Source: UBA5905 sp964609975
GTDB taxonomy: Bacteria > Bacillota > Clostridia > Oscillospirales > Acutalibacteraceae
DNA: 59,855 nucleotides
Assembly (NCBI GenBank): GCA_964609975.1
Contig: CAZSTR010000007.1
Span: forward strand, 1 to 59,855
Reading direction: 5' to 3'
Part shown: positions 1 to 8,543 of the stretch, in pieces
Layout: each line of letters starts with the position of its first letter
Position numbering within the stretch: position 1 is the stretch's first letter
Program-made: the position numbers and the translations under genes
The notes under the pieces: generated by a model
What the model was told of the DNA's origin: nothing
What the model saw: only the letters and a program-made list of their open reading frames with translations
Databases searched by the model: none

Positions 1-766
1 CCATCTGGAGCATGGAGGTGCCCAGTCCCTGAGCCACCAGACCGCCCCATTTGTTTTCGGAAAAGCTGATGACGGCAAAGCCTACCATCTGAGCACAGCA
101 GCCGGCGGTGGCAGCGCCGCCGGCGAGGCCGGTGATGCCAATCATGGCGCAGATGGCGGCGGAGCTGATGGGCAGTGTCAGAATGATGCCCACAACCACG
201 GACACCAGTGCGCCCATGAGCAGGGGCTGAAGAACGGTGGCGGTGTTGATGAAATGGCCCAGCCAATACATGGCATAGGCGATGAGCGGACAAACCAGCT
301 TCGCCGCCAGCATCCCGGACAGGATGGTGGTCACCGGGGTCACCAGAATGTCGATGTGGGTTTCCCTGGAAACGATTTTTCCAAGCTCCACCGCCATGAT
401 CACCACCACGAAGGCGCCGGCGGGGCCGGCGGTGACGGACAGGGGGGTGACCCCGTCCCCGGCGATAGTGGTTCCGAGACCGTTGCCGATCATGCCCACC
501 ACGGCGGCGCTCAACAGCACCAGCGGCGGCGCCTGCAGGGTATAGCCGATGGCCACGCCCAGTGCCGCGCCGGTGGCGGAGGTGGCGAAGCCGGCGATCT
601 CGGTGAGAATGTCCAGGCCGGTGTATTGGCCGAGGGTTTTGAAGATGGTGCCGATGAGCAGGGTGGCGAAAAGCCCCAGTGCCATGCTCCCCATGGCGTC
701 GATGAAATACAGCTTCGCCGCCGGACGCACATTCTTTTTCTGAAGAAATGCGGCAATTCGATTCAT
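1..766 (-). CDS. PTS system EIIC-like membrane protein (C-terminus cut off by window edge)
   Basis: The frame stays open from ATG at 766 to the window edge, giving 255 residues with no stop. The product is very hydrophobic, with many Gly/Ala-rich membrane segments. It starts MNRIAAFLQKKNVRP and contains GDGVTPLSVTAGPAGAF and ITGLAGGAATAGCCAQ. This layout matches the PTS_EIIC_2 family of sugar-permease-like proteins, which often lack adjacent EIIA/EIIB genes. A GGGAGG ribosome binding site lies 8-13 bases before the start, and a sigma-A promoter lies just upstream. The substrate cannot be told from the sequence. The family call comes from remembered motif layout; another polytopic transporter is possible. 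Confidence 0.7.
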   Translation of the reverse strand, partial: MNRIAAFLQKKNVRPAAKLYFIDAMGSMALGLFATLLIGTIFKTLGQYTGLDILTEIAGFATSATGAALGVAIGYTLQAPPLVLLSAAVVGMIGNGLGTTIAGDGVTPLSVTAGPAGAFVVVIMAVELGKIVSRETHIDILVTPVTTILSGMLAAKLVCPLIAYAMYWLGHFINTATVLQPLLMGALVSVVVGIILTLPISSAAICAMIGITGLAGGAATAGCCAQMVGFAVISFSENKWGGLVAQGLGTSMLQM

Positions 767-805
767 AAAAATGGCCTCCCCAAGGGTTTTATAGGGTTTT
801 TATTT

Positions 806-834
806 AGCATATCACGCGCCGTCGGCAAAAACAA
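806..834 (-). promoter_or_regulatory. sigma-A promoter for the EIIC-like gene
   Basis: On the minus strand, TTGTTT (829-834), a 17-base spacer and TATGCT (806-811) lie about 40 bases before the start codon at 766. Confidence 0.6.
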
Positions 835-922
835 GAGTGAAACCGCCCAATTTTTTTCGAACATTCCGCTGAAAAATTCGGGCGTTATTCCAAAAGCCCC
901 TCAAAAACGGCGAAGTTTAGGG

Positions 923-951
923 TTGACACTTTTCCTCAATAAGGATATAAT
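923..951 (+). promoter_or_regulatory. consensus sigma-A promoter for the tyrosine kinase module
   Basis: TTGACA (923-928), 17-base spacer, TATAAT (946-951): a perfect consensus. Transcription would start near 958, leaving a leader of about 80 bases before the gene at 1037. The two promoters in this gap diverge. Confidence 0.85.
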
Positions 952-1036
952 AAAAATCGGTTCTGTGTGTCGCTTCGTTAGCCAAGCTGTAACAGGCGAT
1001 ACAAAATAAGGAAAGAAGTGGGGATACAGAAAGGCT

Positions 1037-1765
1037 ATGCAGGAATTGGATTTGCAGACGATTTTTTCCGTTCTGCTTCGACGGATTCGCTGGATTTTGC
1101 TTTCGACTGTGCTGGCGGCGGTGCTGTTCGGCGTGGGAGCGAAGCTTTTTGTGGCGGAATCCTATCAGTCGAAATTTCAGATGTATGTCAGTAACTATTC
1201 CGATTTGAACGAGAGCAGCGAGACGAAGCAGAATGTTTCCTCCTCCGGACTGCTCGCTTCCCAGACGCTGACCGGCGAATATATCGTGATTTTGAAAAAC
1301 GACCTGGTGCTCAACGATGTTTCTTCCCGTCTGGCGAAGCAGGGCTACACCATGACCGCGAACGACATTCGCAAGGCGCTGTCCCTGTCTGCTGAGGGCG
1401 AGACGGCGATGCTGAACATCTCCGCCACCACGAACAGCCCTCAGCTGTCCCGCGCGATTTGCGACGCGATGGCCTCTGTGGCGCCGGCAAAGCTGCGGGA
1501 TGTGATGCGCATGGGCACCGCCACGGTGATGGCGCCAGCGAAGCTGGGCGTGAAGGTTGGTCCCTCGATTGTGAAGGATGCGGTGATCGGCGCTTTCCTG
1601 GGCGCGTTGATCAGCTGTGCGATGTTCATCATCCTGTATTTGACTGATAACACGGTTAGCGGCGAGCGAGAAATTCGCCGCCGCCTCGATCTCACGGTGC
1701 TGGGTGAAATCCCCAGCATCCAACCCGAAAAGAAAGGGGGCGCTGTTCGTGGCCGGAGAAAATAA
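1037..1765 (+). CDS. Wzz/CpsC-like capsule chain-length regulator and kinase modulator
   Basis: This is a 242-residue membrane protein. A short cytoplasmic N-terminus with an LLRRIRWI basic stretch precedes TM1 (about residues 17-38). A periplasm-facing alpha/beta region follows, then TM2 (about 175-198) ends before a basic cytoplasmic tail. This is the polysaccharide co-polymerase layout of CpsC/CapA/YveK, whose cytoplasmic ends activate the partner tyrosine kinase. The kinase gene overlaps its 3' end and the phosphatase follows, supporting the assignment. No polysaccharide synthesis genes lie nearby, so what it controls is unclear. An ATG start at 1037 is read; the ribosome binding site is weak. 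Confidence 0.85.
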   Translation: MQELDLQTIFSVLLRRIRWILLSTVLAAVLFGVGAKLFVAESYQSKFQMYVSNYSDLNESSETKQNVSSSGLLASQTLTGEYIVILKNDLVLNDVSSRLAKQGYTMTANDIRKALSLSAEGETAMLNISATTNSPQLSRAICDAMASVAPAKLRDVMRMGTATVMAPAKLGVKVGPSIVKDAVIGAFLGALISCAMFIILYLTDNTVSGEREIRRRLDLTVLGEIPSIQPEKKGGAVRGRRK

Positions 1766-2501
1766 GCGCGTTTCCGGGGCGGCGATGGAAAAGGCCGGAC
1801 AGGTGCCGGTCTCCTTTCAAATCGCCGAGGCCTATAAAATGATTCGCACAAACCTTCTGTTCACCCTCGCCAACACTGACAACCGGGTGGTGGTGTTTTC
1901 CAGCGCCGAGCCGGGCGCGGGAAAGTCCACGCTCTGCTGCAATCTGGGCATCGTGATGGCGCAAACCGGGGCACGGGTTGTGCTGGTGGACGCCGATATG
2001 CGCAAGCCGGTGCAGCACCGCAACTTCCGCGTCAGCAAAGTGAAGGGTCTGTCCGGGATTCTCGGCGGCCTGCAGACGCTGGATGAGTGTATTCGTCCGA
2101 ATGTGATGACCAATTTGGATTTGATTCCCTCCGGCGCGATTCCGCCGAACCCATCGGAGCTGCTGGGCTCTGACCGGATGATGAAGCTGCTGGATGAACT
2201 GAAAGCGCGGTATGACTATGTGTTCATCGACACGCCGCCGTTGACGGTGGTGGCCGATGCGCTAGTTTTGTCTCCCCGAACGGCCGGTGTGGTGCTTGTC
2301 GCCCGCCAACAGCAGACGGTGTATGATGAGCTGGGCGAGAGCGCCGAAGCGGTCAAGCAGGTGGGCGCGAATGTGCTCGGCGTGGTCGTGGTGGATGTGA
2401 AAAACACCGTCTCCCCCTATGTCCGTTCCAACAAAAATCGGTATTATCACTCGGTCAACTATGAATACAGCCATCGCTATGACGCCAAGAATCGGGATTG
2501 A
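1749..2501 (+). CDS. CpsD/CapB-type bacterial tyrosine kinase
   Basis: Cytoplasmic BY-kinase that autophosphorylates a C-terminal Tyr cluster. The Walker A motif is GAGKST in SSAEPGAGKST, Walker A' is VVLVDADMRKP, and Walker B is YVFIDTPP. The last 25 residues hold six tyrosines among basic residues. The GTG start at 1749 is chosen because AGGGGG lies 8 bases upstream; an upstream GTG at 1704 and ATG at 1785 are alternatives. It overlaps the 3' end of the CpsC-like gene by 17 bases and is overlapped by the phosphatase gene, implying translational coupling. The length is normal for split Gram-positive kinases. Confidence 0.88.
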   Translation: MAGENKRVSGAAMEKAGQVPVSFQIAEAYKMIRTNLLFTLANTDNRVVVFSSAEPGAGKSTLCCNLGIVMAQTGARVVLVDADMRKPVQHRNFRVSKVKGLSGILGGLQTLDECIRPNVMTNLDLIPSGAIPPNPSELLGSDRMMKLLDELKARYDYVFIDTPPLTVVADALVLSPRTAGVVLVARQQQTVYDELGESAEAVKQVGANVLGVVVVDVKNTVSPYVRSNKNRYYHSVNYEYSHRYDAKNRD

Positions 2502-3225
2502 TTTTCACAGCCACTGTCTGCCGGGAATCGACGACGGGGCGGTGGATGTGCGAGAGTCGGTGGCGATGCTGCGCGAAGCTCTGCGACAGGGTATCCATAC
2601 GGTGGTGGCCACGCCCCATTTTTATTACGGCGATGTGTCGCCGGAGCAGTTCTTTGCCCGGCGGGATGAGGCGCTGGCGACCTTGGAGCGCCAGCTTCGG
2701 TGCGAGTCGGATTTGGCCGGACGGCTTCGGCTGATTCCGGGGGCGGAGGTTCTTCTGCGCCGCGGGGTCGGGCGTTTGGATTTGCGTCCCTTCTGCCTGC
2801 GGGGCACGGATGCGGTGCTGTTGGAGCTTCCCTTTATGGAGCCGCCGAATTGGTTGTGGGACGAGCTGGAGAGCATCGCGCTGGAGCAACGGCTGACGGT
2901 GATTTTGGCTCATGCGGATCGCTATCGCCCCTGGTATTCCAAGGGAGTGATGGCGTCGGTGATGGATTATCCCGACCTGGTGGTTCAGCTCAATGCGGAT
3001 GTGTTCTTGGATCGCCATGAATACCGCCGTTTGCGGGAATGGCTGCCGGAAACGGAGCGGCTGGTTCTCGGCTCGGATATGCACCATATCGACCGCCGGG
3101 CGCCCCATATTTCTGTCGCCAGCGAGCAAATGGTCCGCCACCGCTTTGGTCGTCGGTCCGGGCGCCTGTGGCTGGAGCAGATGGCGCGGGACGGCGCCGC
3201 TCTGTTGCGGGAAATGAACGAATAA
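2461..3225 (+). CDS. CpsB/YwqE-type tyrosine-protein phosphatase (PHP family)
   Basis: Metal-dependent PHP-family phosphatase expected to dephosphorylate the adjacent BY-kinase. Visible metal-binding motifs are FHSHCLPGIDDG near the N-terminus, VATPHFYYGD, ILAHADRY and LGSDMHH. The ATG at 2461 is chosen as start, but no clear ribosome binding site is seen because the gene begins inside the kinase gene; ATG 2419 and 2479 are alternatives. It completes the adaptor-kinase-phosphatase set and is followed by a strong terminator, so the operon ends here. Confidence 0.87.
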   Translation: MNTAIAMTPRIGIDFHSHCLPGIDDGAVDVRESVAMLREALRQGIHTVVATPHFYYGDVSPEQFFARRDEALATLERQLRCESDLAGRLRLIPGAEVLLRRGVGRLDLRPFCLRGTDAVLLELPFMEPPNWLWDELESIALEQRLTVILAHADRYRPWYSKGVMASVMDYPDLVVQLNADVFLDRHEYRRLREWLPETERLVLGSDMHHIDRRAPHISVASEQMVRHRFGRRSGRLWLEQMARDGAALLREMNE

Positions 3226-3228
3226 ACG

Positions 3229-3300
3229 AAAACAGACGGAAGCATATGCGCTTCCGTCTGTTTTTTCGCAATTCCCCGGCTGTGTCCGGGAATTTTTGTT
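3229..3300 (+). terminator. tandem intrinsic terminators ending the tyrosine kinase operon
   Basis: The first hairpin pairs AACAGACGGAAGC with GCTTCCGTCTGTT and is followed by TTTTTT (about 3230-3266). A second, imperfect hairpin (AATTCCCCGG/CCGGGAATT, 3271-3290) with a T run follows. Confidence 0.85.
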
Positions 3301-3340
3301 TTGTGCTTGAGGCTCTGTCCTTTTTGGTAGAGGGGGAGTG

Positions 3341-4750
3341 TCAAGGCGCTTCCTTCGGCTTTTCTGCGTCGGGGGGTTCCGCCTTGTCGGAGGAGAAGCT
3401 CCGCAGGACAAACAGGGTCAGCGGCAACGCGCAGAGGAAGCTCAAGCCGTCGGCCAGCGGCTGGGCCAGCTGCAGCCCCAGCAGAGGCTCGGCGGAGGGG
3501 AACAGCGCCGGCAACACCCAGGGTAGCAGAACCACCAGCGGGATGAACAAAATCCCTTGCCGGGCCATGGCCAAAAAGCTGGCGCGTCCCACCAGTCCGA
3601 TGCTTTGTAGGAGCATATTGCTCACGGTGAGCAGGGCTACCAGCGGAAAGCTCAGCCATTGCAGGCGCAGAGAGAGGATGCCGATGCGCAGCACCTCCGG
3701 GTCCTTGCTGAACAGTCCCACAAGCTGGGGCGCAAAGAGAAAGCCGATGACGGAAAAAGCCAGAAGGATGGCTGTTCCCACCTGCACGCAAAACCAATAG
3801 CCCCGTTTCACCCGCCGGTATAGCCCGGCGCCGAAGTTAAAGCCGCAAACCGGCTGAAAGCCCTGGCCAAAGCCCAGCATGGCAGAAAAGGCCAGGCTGG
3901 TGATTTTCGTAGCGATGGACATGGCGGCGATGGCGGCGTCTGCGCCGTATAGCCCGGCCATGCGGTTGAGGCAGACGGTGGAGAGGCTGGACAGCCCCTG
4001 GCGGCAAAGGGTCGGAAAGCCGCACCGAAAAATCGCCCGGAAATCCGCCGGATGGGGGCGAAACAGCCCCGGCCGGACGGCCAAATTACCCTTGCGGCCG
4101 CAGAAAAACAAAAGAAGGAAGAAGCTCACCAGCTGGCTGAGCACGGTGGCGGCCGCCGCGCCGGCGGTGCCCCAGCCCAGCGCGAAAATGAACAGCGGGT
4201 CCAGCCCCACATTCAGCACCGCTCCAAAGCCGATGCCGACCATGCTGAAGAAGGCATTTCCCTGATATCGCAACAGGTTGTTAAGCGTCAAAGAGGCGGT
4301 CATGTAGGGTGCGCCCAATAGGATGATGCGCAAATAGTCCTTGGCATAGGGCAGAATGGTTTCGGTGGCGCCCAGCAGACGAGTCAGCGGATCTAAAAAG
4401 ATGAGTCCGCCCACCAAAAGGATGCCTCCGGCAATCAAAGCGGAAAAGAAGCCGATGGAGGCCATGCGCTCCGCTTCCCGGAAATGCCCCTGCCCTAGCA
4501 ACCGGGAAATAAGGTTGCCGCTTCCATGGCCGAAGAAATAGCCGCAGGCCTGAATGATGGCCATGAAGGAGAACACCACGCCCACCGCGCCGGTGGCGCT
4601 GGTGTTGTGCATCAGCCCGACAAAAAAGGTATCTGCCATGTTATACAGGGCGGTCACCAGCATGGTCACAACCGTCGGCGCGGCCAGCCGGAGAATCAGC
4701 TTCTCCACCGGCTGGCCGGTCATTTGAAGGCGTTTTTTTTCCTGGGTCAT
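3341..4750 (-). CDS. MATE-family multidrug/sodium efflux protein
   Basis: A polytopic protein of 469 residues with about 12 membrane segments in two homologous halves. It has the MATE-typical region PTVVTMLVTALYNMADTFF near the start and a conserved second-half region around GFNFGAGLYRRVKRGYWF. It would export cationic compounds using a Na+ or H+ gradient. The start is ATG 4750, preceded by GAGGTG; the frame extends upstream but would run into the ddh gene. It sits 13 bases after ddh, so the two are probably co-transcribed. The substrate is unknown. Confidence 0.88.
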   Translation of the reverse strand: MTQEKKRLQMTGQPVEKLILRLAAPTVVTMLVTALYNMADTFFVGLMHNTSATGAVGVVFSFMAIIQACGYFFGHGSGNLISRLLGQGHFREAERMASIGFFSALIAGGILLVGGLIFLDPLTRLLGATETILPYAKDYLRIILLGAPYMTASLTLNNLLRYQGNAFFSMVGIGFGAVLNVGLDPLFIFALGWGTAGAAAATVLSQLVSFFLLLFFCGRKGNLAVRPGLFRPHPADFRAIFRCGFPTLCRQGLSSLSTVCLNRMAGLYGADAAIAAMSIATKITSLAFSAMLGFGQGFQPVCGFNFGAGLYRRVKRGYWFCVQVGTAILLAFSVIGFLFAPQLVGLFSKDPEVLRIGILSLRLQWLSFPLVALLTVSNMLLQSIGLVGRASFLAMARQGILFIPLVVLLPWVLPALFPSAEPLLGLQLAQPLADGLSFLCALPLTLFVLRSFSSDKAEPPDAEKPKEAP

Positions 4751-4763
4751 GGACGCACCTCGC

Positions 4764-5750
4764 TCAAAGCAGCTGGCGCCGCAGGGCGTCGCCAGCTGCC
4801 GCCGCCAGATAGGCCGGCGGAATATCCAGCACGGTGCGGCAGCCAACGGCTCCCTGCCGGCGCAGGCGATGAGCGGCGCGGGCATAGGCCACCAGCACCG
4901 AGGAGGTGAATTCCGGGTTGGAATCCAGCGTCAGCCGATATTCGATGATGTGGTTGTGTTCGTCCCGGGTGCCGGTGCTGGCGCTGTGGAGCACTGTTCC
5001 GCCATGGGGGAGGGCGGCGTGCTGTTCGGCCATATCCTGCCGGGAGATGAAATGCACCGTGGTGTCGTATTCGTCAAAATAATGAGGCATGGTCACGATT
5101 TCCTGTTCGATACGCGCTCGGTCGGCGCCCTCCTTCGCCACCACATAGCATTCGCGGGTGTGCTTTTGGCGAGGGGACAGGGTGGGATGCTCGCCCCGGC
5201 GCACGGCCTCCAGCGCCGTTTCCACCGGAACGGTGTATTGGCGGGCGTCCTCCACGCCCTCGATGCGACGGATGGCGTCGGAATGTCCCTGGCTGACGCC
5301 CCGGCCCCAGAAGGTATAGGTGGAGCCTTCCGGCAAAATCGCCTGGGCATACGCCCGTGCCAACGAAAACAGGCCGGGGTCCCAGCCCACGGAGATGATG
5401 CCCAGCTGTCCCCCTTCCCGCGCCGCCCGGTCCACGGCGTCGAAATGCTCCGGGATGGAGGCGTGGGTGTCAAAGCTGTCCACGACGGTGAACTCCCGCG
5501 CCAGCGCGGGAGTTTGCTCAGGCAAATCGGTGGCGCTTCCGCCGCAAAGCACCAGCACATCTATGCGCTCCCGCCAGGCAGGAAGCTCGCTGGCCGCCAC
5601 CGCCGGTGTCTGCGGGCTCGCCAAGCACAGGGAGCGGGGGTCGCGTCGGGTGAACACGGCGGCCAGCTCCATGTCCGGTGCCTTCTGCACCGCCAGCTCC
5701 ACGCCGCGTCCCAGATTGCCATAGCCAAGGATACCGATTCGAATTGCCAT
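4764..5750 (-). CDS. ddh: meso-diaminopimelate D-dehydrogenase
   Basis: NADPH-dependent enzyme making meso-DAP directly from tetrahydrodipicolinate and ammonia, bypassing the acylated intermediates. The Rossmann motif is IRIGILGYGNLGRGVE. The family signatures VLCGGSATDLPEQ, VDSFDTHASIPEHF, SVGWDPGLFSL and WGRGVSQGHSDAIRRI are all present. The length (328 aa) is typical. It supplies lysine and DAP cross-links for peptidoglycan; hom and lysC of the same pathway family lie about 11 kb away. The ATG at 5750 is used, with a weak GAGGTGAC sequence upstream. Confidence 0.95.
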   Translation of the reverse strand: MAIRIGILGYGNLGRGVELAVQKAPDMELAAVFTRRDPRSLCLASPQTPAVAASELPAWRERIDVLVLCGGSATDLPEQTPALAREFTVVDSFDTHASIPEHFDAVDRAAREGGQLGIISVGWDPGLFSLARAYAQAILPEGSTYTFWGRGVSQGHSDAIRRIEGVEDARQYTVPVETALEAVRRGEHPTLSPRQKHTRECYVVAKEGADRARIEQEIVTMPHYFDEYDTTVHFISRQDMAEQHAALPHGGTVLHSASTGTRDEHNHIIEYRLTLDSNPEFTSSVLVAYARAAHRLRRQGAVGCRTVLDIPPAYLAAAAGDALRRQLL

Positions 5751-5786
5751 TGTTTGTCACCTCATGTTTCTGTTGACGGTTGCGGT

Positions 5787-6359
5787 TTATTTTTTGTTGC
5801 TGATGAGAGGCTTGATTGCCTGATAAATTTCGCCGGATTTTTTGGCGTCTTTCAGCTCCTTCATCAGCGCATTGTTGATGCCCTGTTTGGTTTTATATTG
5901 CTGAATCATGCGCACAACCATGGGAACCAGCGCTTCATCCGAGAGCACCGCCCGCGCCTTTTCGGTCAGCGCATCCTTTTCAGTTTTGTTGTCCCGGCCG
6001 GTGCAGTCGATGACGATTTGCACATTCGCCTTGCGCTGGCGCCAATAGGTGACCAGCGCGTTGAAGCCGTTGTCCTTCGTGACCACGAAAAAGTGGCCGT
6101 CCCGCTGGCGCTCATGCTTGCAAATCAAATAGCCCAAATAGGAGGCCAGCTGGAAATCCAGCGCATTTTTCGTGCCCACCTCCACCTTTTGATAGAAAAC
6201 CTGCGCCGCGGTTTCCTGCAGACGCTGGGCCAGGTCGAAGGTGAGGGTGTCGGCGTTTTTGCTGTAAAAAATGCACACCGCGTCCTTTTCCGACAGGCCG
6301 GAGACGCCATTCAGCCCCTCCACCTTCACATTTTCATAATCAATCAAATAATAATTCAC
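5787..6359 (-). CDS. PIN/NYN-like nuclease-fold protein
   Basis: A 190-residue protein beginning NYYLIDYENVKVEGLNG, where an early Asp (YLIDYENV) is followed by a later acidic residue in VVTKDNGFNALVTYW. This is the pattern of PIN_7-type nuclease-fold proteins common in Clostridia. A basic C-terminal tail (about residues 130-190) is rich in Lys. It starts with GTG at 6359 after AGGAAAGGGG. It probably acts on RNA, but no substrate can be inferred. It is not obviously in an operon with either neighbour. Confidence 0.7.
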   Translation of the reverse strand: MNYYLIDYENVKVEGLNGVSGLSEKDAVCIFYSKNADTLTFDLAQRLQETAAQVFYQKVEVGTKNALDFQLASYLGYLICKHERQRDGHFFVVTKDNGFNALVTYWRQRKANVQIVIDCTGRDNKTEKDALTEKARAVLSDEALVPMVVRMIQQYKTKQGINNALMKELKDAKKSGEIYQAIKPLISNKK

Positions 6360-6421
6360 GGCACACAGCCCCTTTCCTATGCAAGCCTATTCGCCGCCGA
6401 GAAATCTATGCCCCGACAGGC

Positions 6422-7490
6422 TCAAACCTTGAAAACCCAGCAGCGCTGGATTTGATAGCTGATGCAAAACAGCGCCACATCCACCAGGAACTTCACCAGC
6501 TCCTCCGGCAACACCGGCAGAAGGGGACAAAGCGCCGTAACCAGCCCGGCGCTGGCCAACAGCTGGCAGGCGCACAGCGCGTAGTATTTCCATAGGGTCT
6601 TTCCCAGCCTCTCACCGGAGCGAAACACCAGACATCGATTGAGGGAAAAATTCAGCAGAGAGGACAGCACCCGCGCGCCGGCGGTGGCTAACAGCAGCCG
6701 GAGAGTCTCCGTCAGCTCCAGCGGGGCGAACAGCAGGCGGCTGAAAAGGGAGAACAGCCCCAAATCCACCAAGAAGCACACAAGGCTTGCTCCCATATAG
6801 GCGAAGAAATGGCGCAAAATCAGCTTGTAGATGCGCATGCTGTCCCGAATTGGGCGAAAATGGCTGGTTTGGTTCTCCTCGATATAGATGGTTTCGATGG
6901 TCTTTTCGGCATAGGGTATGTGCAGTCGCCGCAGCTCCAGAAGCATATTGGTTTCATATTCGAAGCGCTCGCCGGCCACTTCGCAAAGGGGCGCCAAAAA
7001 CGGCCGCGGAATCGCGCGCAGGCCGGTTTGGGTGTCCCGGATGCGCACACCGCACAGCAGGCGGAAGGCGAGACTGGTGGTGCGGTTTCCAAAGCGACTG
7101 CGGCGGGGAACCTCCGGGCCGTTGAAGCTTCGCGCGCCTAGCAGAAGGGTGGTTTCATCCGCCGAAATGGCCTCGGCCAGCCGAAGCACATCGGCGGCAC
7201 CATGCTGGCCGTCGCCGTCCACGGTCACCACGCCCCGACAGTCCGGGCGCTCCGCCAAAATGAAGGAAAAGGCGGTTTTCAGCGCCCGCCCCTTTCCGCG
7301 GTTCACCTCATGGTGCAAAACGGTGACGCCGGGCAGAGTCTCTGCCTGGCGAAATGGCTCGGCGTGAGCCGCGTCGCTGCCGTCGTCGATCAGCAAAATG
7401 TCGGTCAGGCCAACCTGCCGCAGTCCCTCGATCACCCGCATCAGCTTTTCGTCCGGATTGAGAGAGGGAATCACGATTGTAATATCCATA
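6422..7490 (-). CDS. GT2 glycosyltransferase fused to a GtrA-like membrane domain
   Basis: The 355-residue protein has two parts. Residues 1 to about 215 form a DPM1-like family 2 glycosyltransferase with TIVIPSLNPDEKL, LLIDDGSDAAHAEPF, NRGKGRALKTAF and a DGDGQH metal-binding motif. Residues about 225-355 form a four-helix GtrA-like membrane domain ending in RCWVFKV. It probably transfers sugar to a polyprenyl phosphate for cell-surface glycans. ATG 7490 has AGAGGAG upstream, and a sigma-A-like promoter lies at 7556-7584, so it is probably monocistronic or leads into the PIN gene. Confidence 0.85.
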
Positions 7491-7555
7491 GACTGCTCCT
7501 CTTTGTTTATCCCCGATTTTGCGGCCGTTTTCGGAACGGCCATCCGCTGAAATCC

Positions 7556-7584
7556 AGTTTACCACAGATTTCCGGCGGTTACAA
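7556..7584 (-). promoter_or_regulatory. promoter for the GT2-GtrA gene
   Basis: Minus strand: TTGTAA (7579-7584), 17-base spacer, TAAACT (7556-7561), about 66 bases before the start codon. Confidence 0.55.
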
Positions 7585-7668
7585 GGGAAAGTTTGCGGTT
7601 TTTCGCCGCCGAAAAGGAAAAAGAAAGGGATTTGCTCCCGCAAAAGCGTGGAATTTTGCGCGGTTTGC

Positions 7669-7697
7669 TTGCAAAGAAGGGATTTCTGTGGTATGCT
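7669..7697 (+). promoter_or_regulatory. sigma-A promoter for the proline operon
   Basis: TTGCAA (7669-7674), 17-base spacer, TATGCT (7692-7697), about 70 bases before proB. I see no attenuator-like hairpin in the leader. Confidence 0.7.
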
Positions 7698-7766
7698 TAA
7701 ATGAAATAATGGCGGAAAATGGCGAAAAGCGACGAAGGCGTTGCCAAAGGAAGGAAGGAAAGCGGT

Positions 7767-8543
7767 ATGCGGATTGTGATCAAGGTGGGAACCTCCACGC
7801 TGGCGCACAGCACCGGTCTTTTGAATATTCGGCGAGTGGAGCGGCTGTGTGCCGTGATGAGCGATTTGAAAAACGCGGGTCACGAGCTGGTGCTGGTCTC
7901 CTCCGGCGCCATCGGCATGGGCGCCGGGAAGCTGTCTCTGGGCGGCCGTCCGGTGGACATTCCCACGAAGCAGGCGGCTGCGGCGGTGGGCCAATGCGAG
8001 CTGATGTATACCTATGACAAGCTGTTCACGGAGCACAACCACACGGTGGCCCAGCTGTTGCTCACTGGTGCGGATGTGCAGTATGAGGATCGGCGGCGCA
8101 ATTTCCAGAACACGCTGTTCCGGCTGTTGGAGCTGGGGGCGTTGCCTATCATCAACGAAAACGACACGGTGGCCACCGAGGAAATCGTTATCGGAGACAA
8201 CGACACGCTGGGAGCGATTTCCGCCATCAATGTGCAGGCGGATTTGCTGATTCTTTTGTCGGACATCGACGGGCTGTATACCGCCGACCCCCACACCGAC
8301 CCCACGGCGCGGCTGTTGCCGGTGGTGGAGGAAATCACTCCCCAGGTAGAGGCGATGACCGGTGGCGCTGGAAGCCGATTGGGCACCGGCGGCATGAGCA
8401 CAAAGCTACACGCGGCGGCCCTGGTCACTGAGGAGGGAATTCCGATGGTGATCGCCAACGGAAAAGAGCCGGAGATTTTGTATGATATTGTGGAAGGGAA
8501 GCCGGTCGGGACGCGGTTCCTCGCCCGGAGCGTGACGGTATGA
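7767..8543 (+). CDS. proB: glutamate 5-kinase
   Basis: First step of proline synthesis: ATP-dependent phosphorylation of glutamate. Amino acid kinase motifs are IVIKVGTSTLAHSTG at the start, SSGAIGMGAGKL, PIINENDTVATEE, GDNDTLGAISA and LLSDIDGLYTADP. The protein is 258 residues and ends after the kinase domain, so it lacks the C-terminal PUA domain found in enterobacterial ProB. ATG 7767 follows AAGGAAGGAAAG. The stop overlaps the proA start (ATGA), so translation is probably coupled. Confidence 0.95.
   Translation: MRIVIKVGTSTLAHSTGLLNIRRVERLCAVMSDLKNAGHELVLVSSGAIGMGAGKLSLGGRPVDIPTKQAAAAVGQCELMYTYDKLFTEHNHTVAQLLLTGADVQYEDRRRNFQNTLFRLLELGALPIINENDTVATEEIVIGDNDTLGAISAINVQADLLILLSDIDGLYTADPHTDPTARLLPVVEEITPQVEAMTGGAGSRLGTGGMSTKLHAAALVTEEGIPMVIANGKEPEILYDIVEGKPVGTRFLARSVTV

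Noticed and set aside
254..1009. A 251-codon plus-strand open frame over the EIIC-like gene
   Set aside because: It is a shadow of the minus-strand membrane protein gene, its composition is Gly/His/Gln-rich without motifs, and no ribosome binding site exists.
4749..6455. A 568-codon plus-strand open frame opposite ddh and the PIN gene
   Set aside because: It runs antisense to two clearly recognised genes and has no conserved motif.
7700..7766. Possible proline attenuator or T-box in the proB leader
   Set aside because: The leader is too short and has no anti-terminator/terminator pair.
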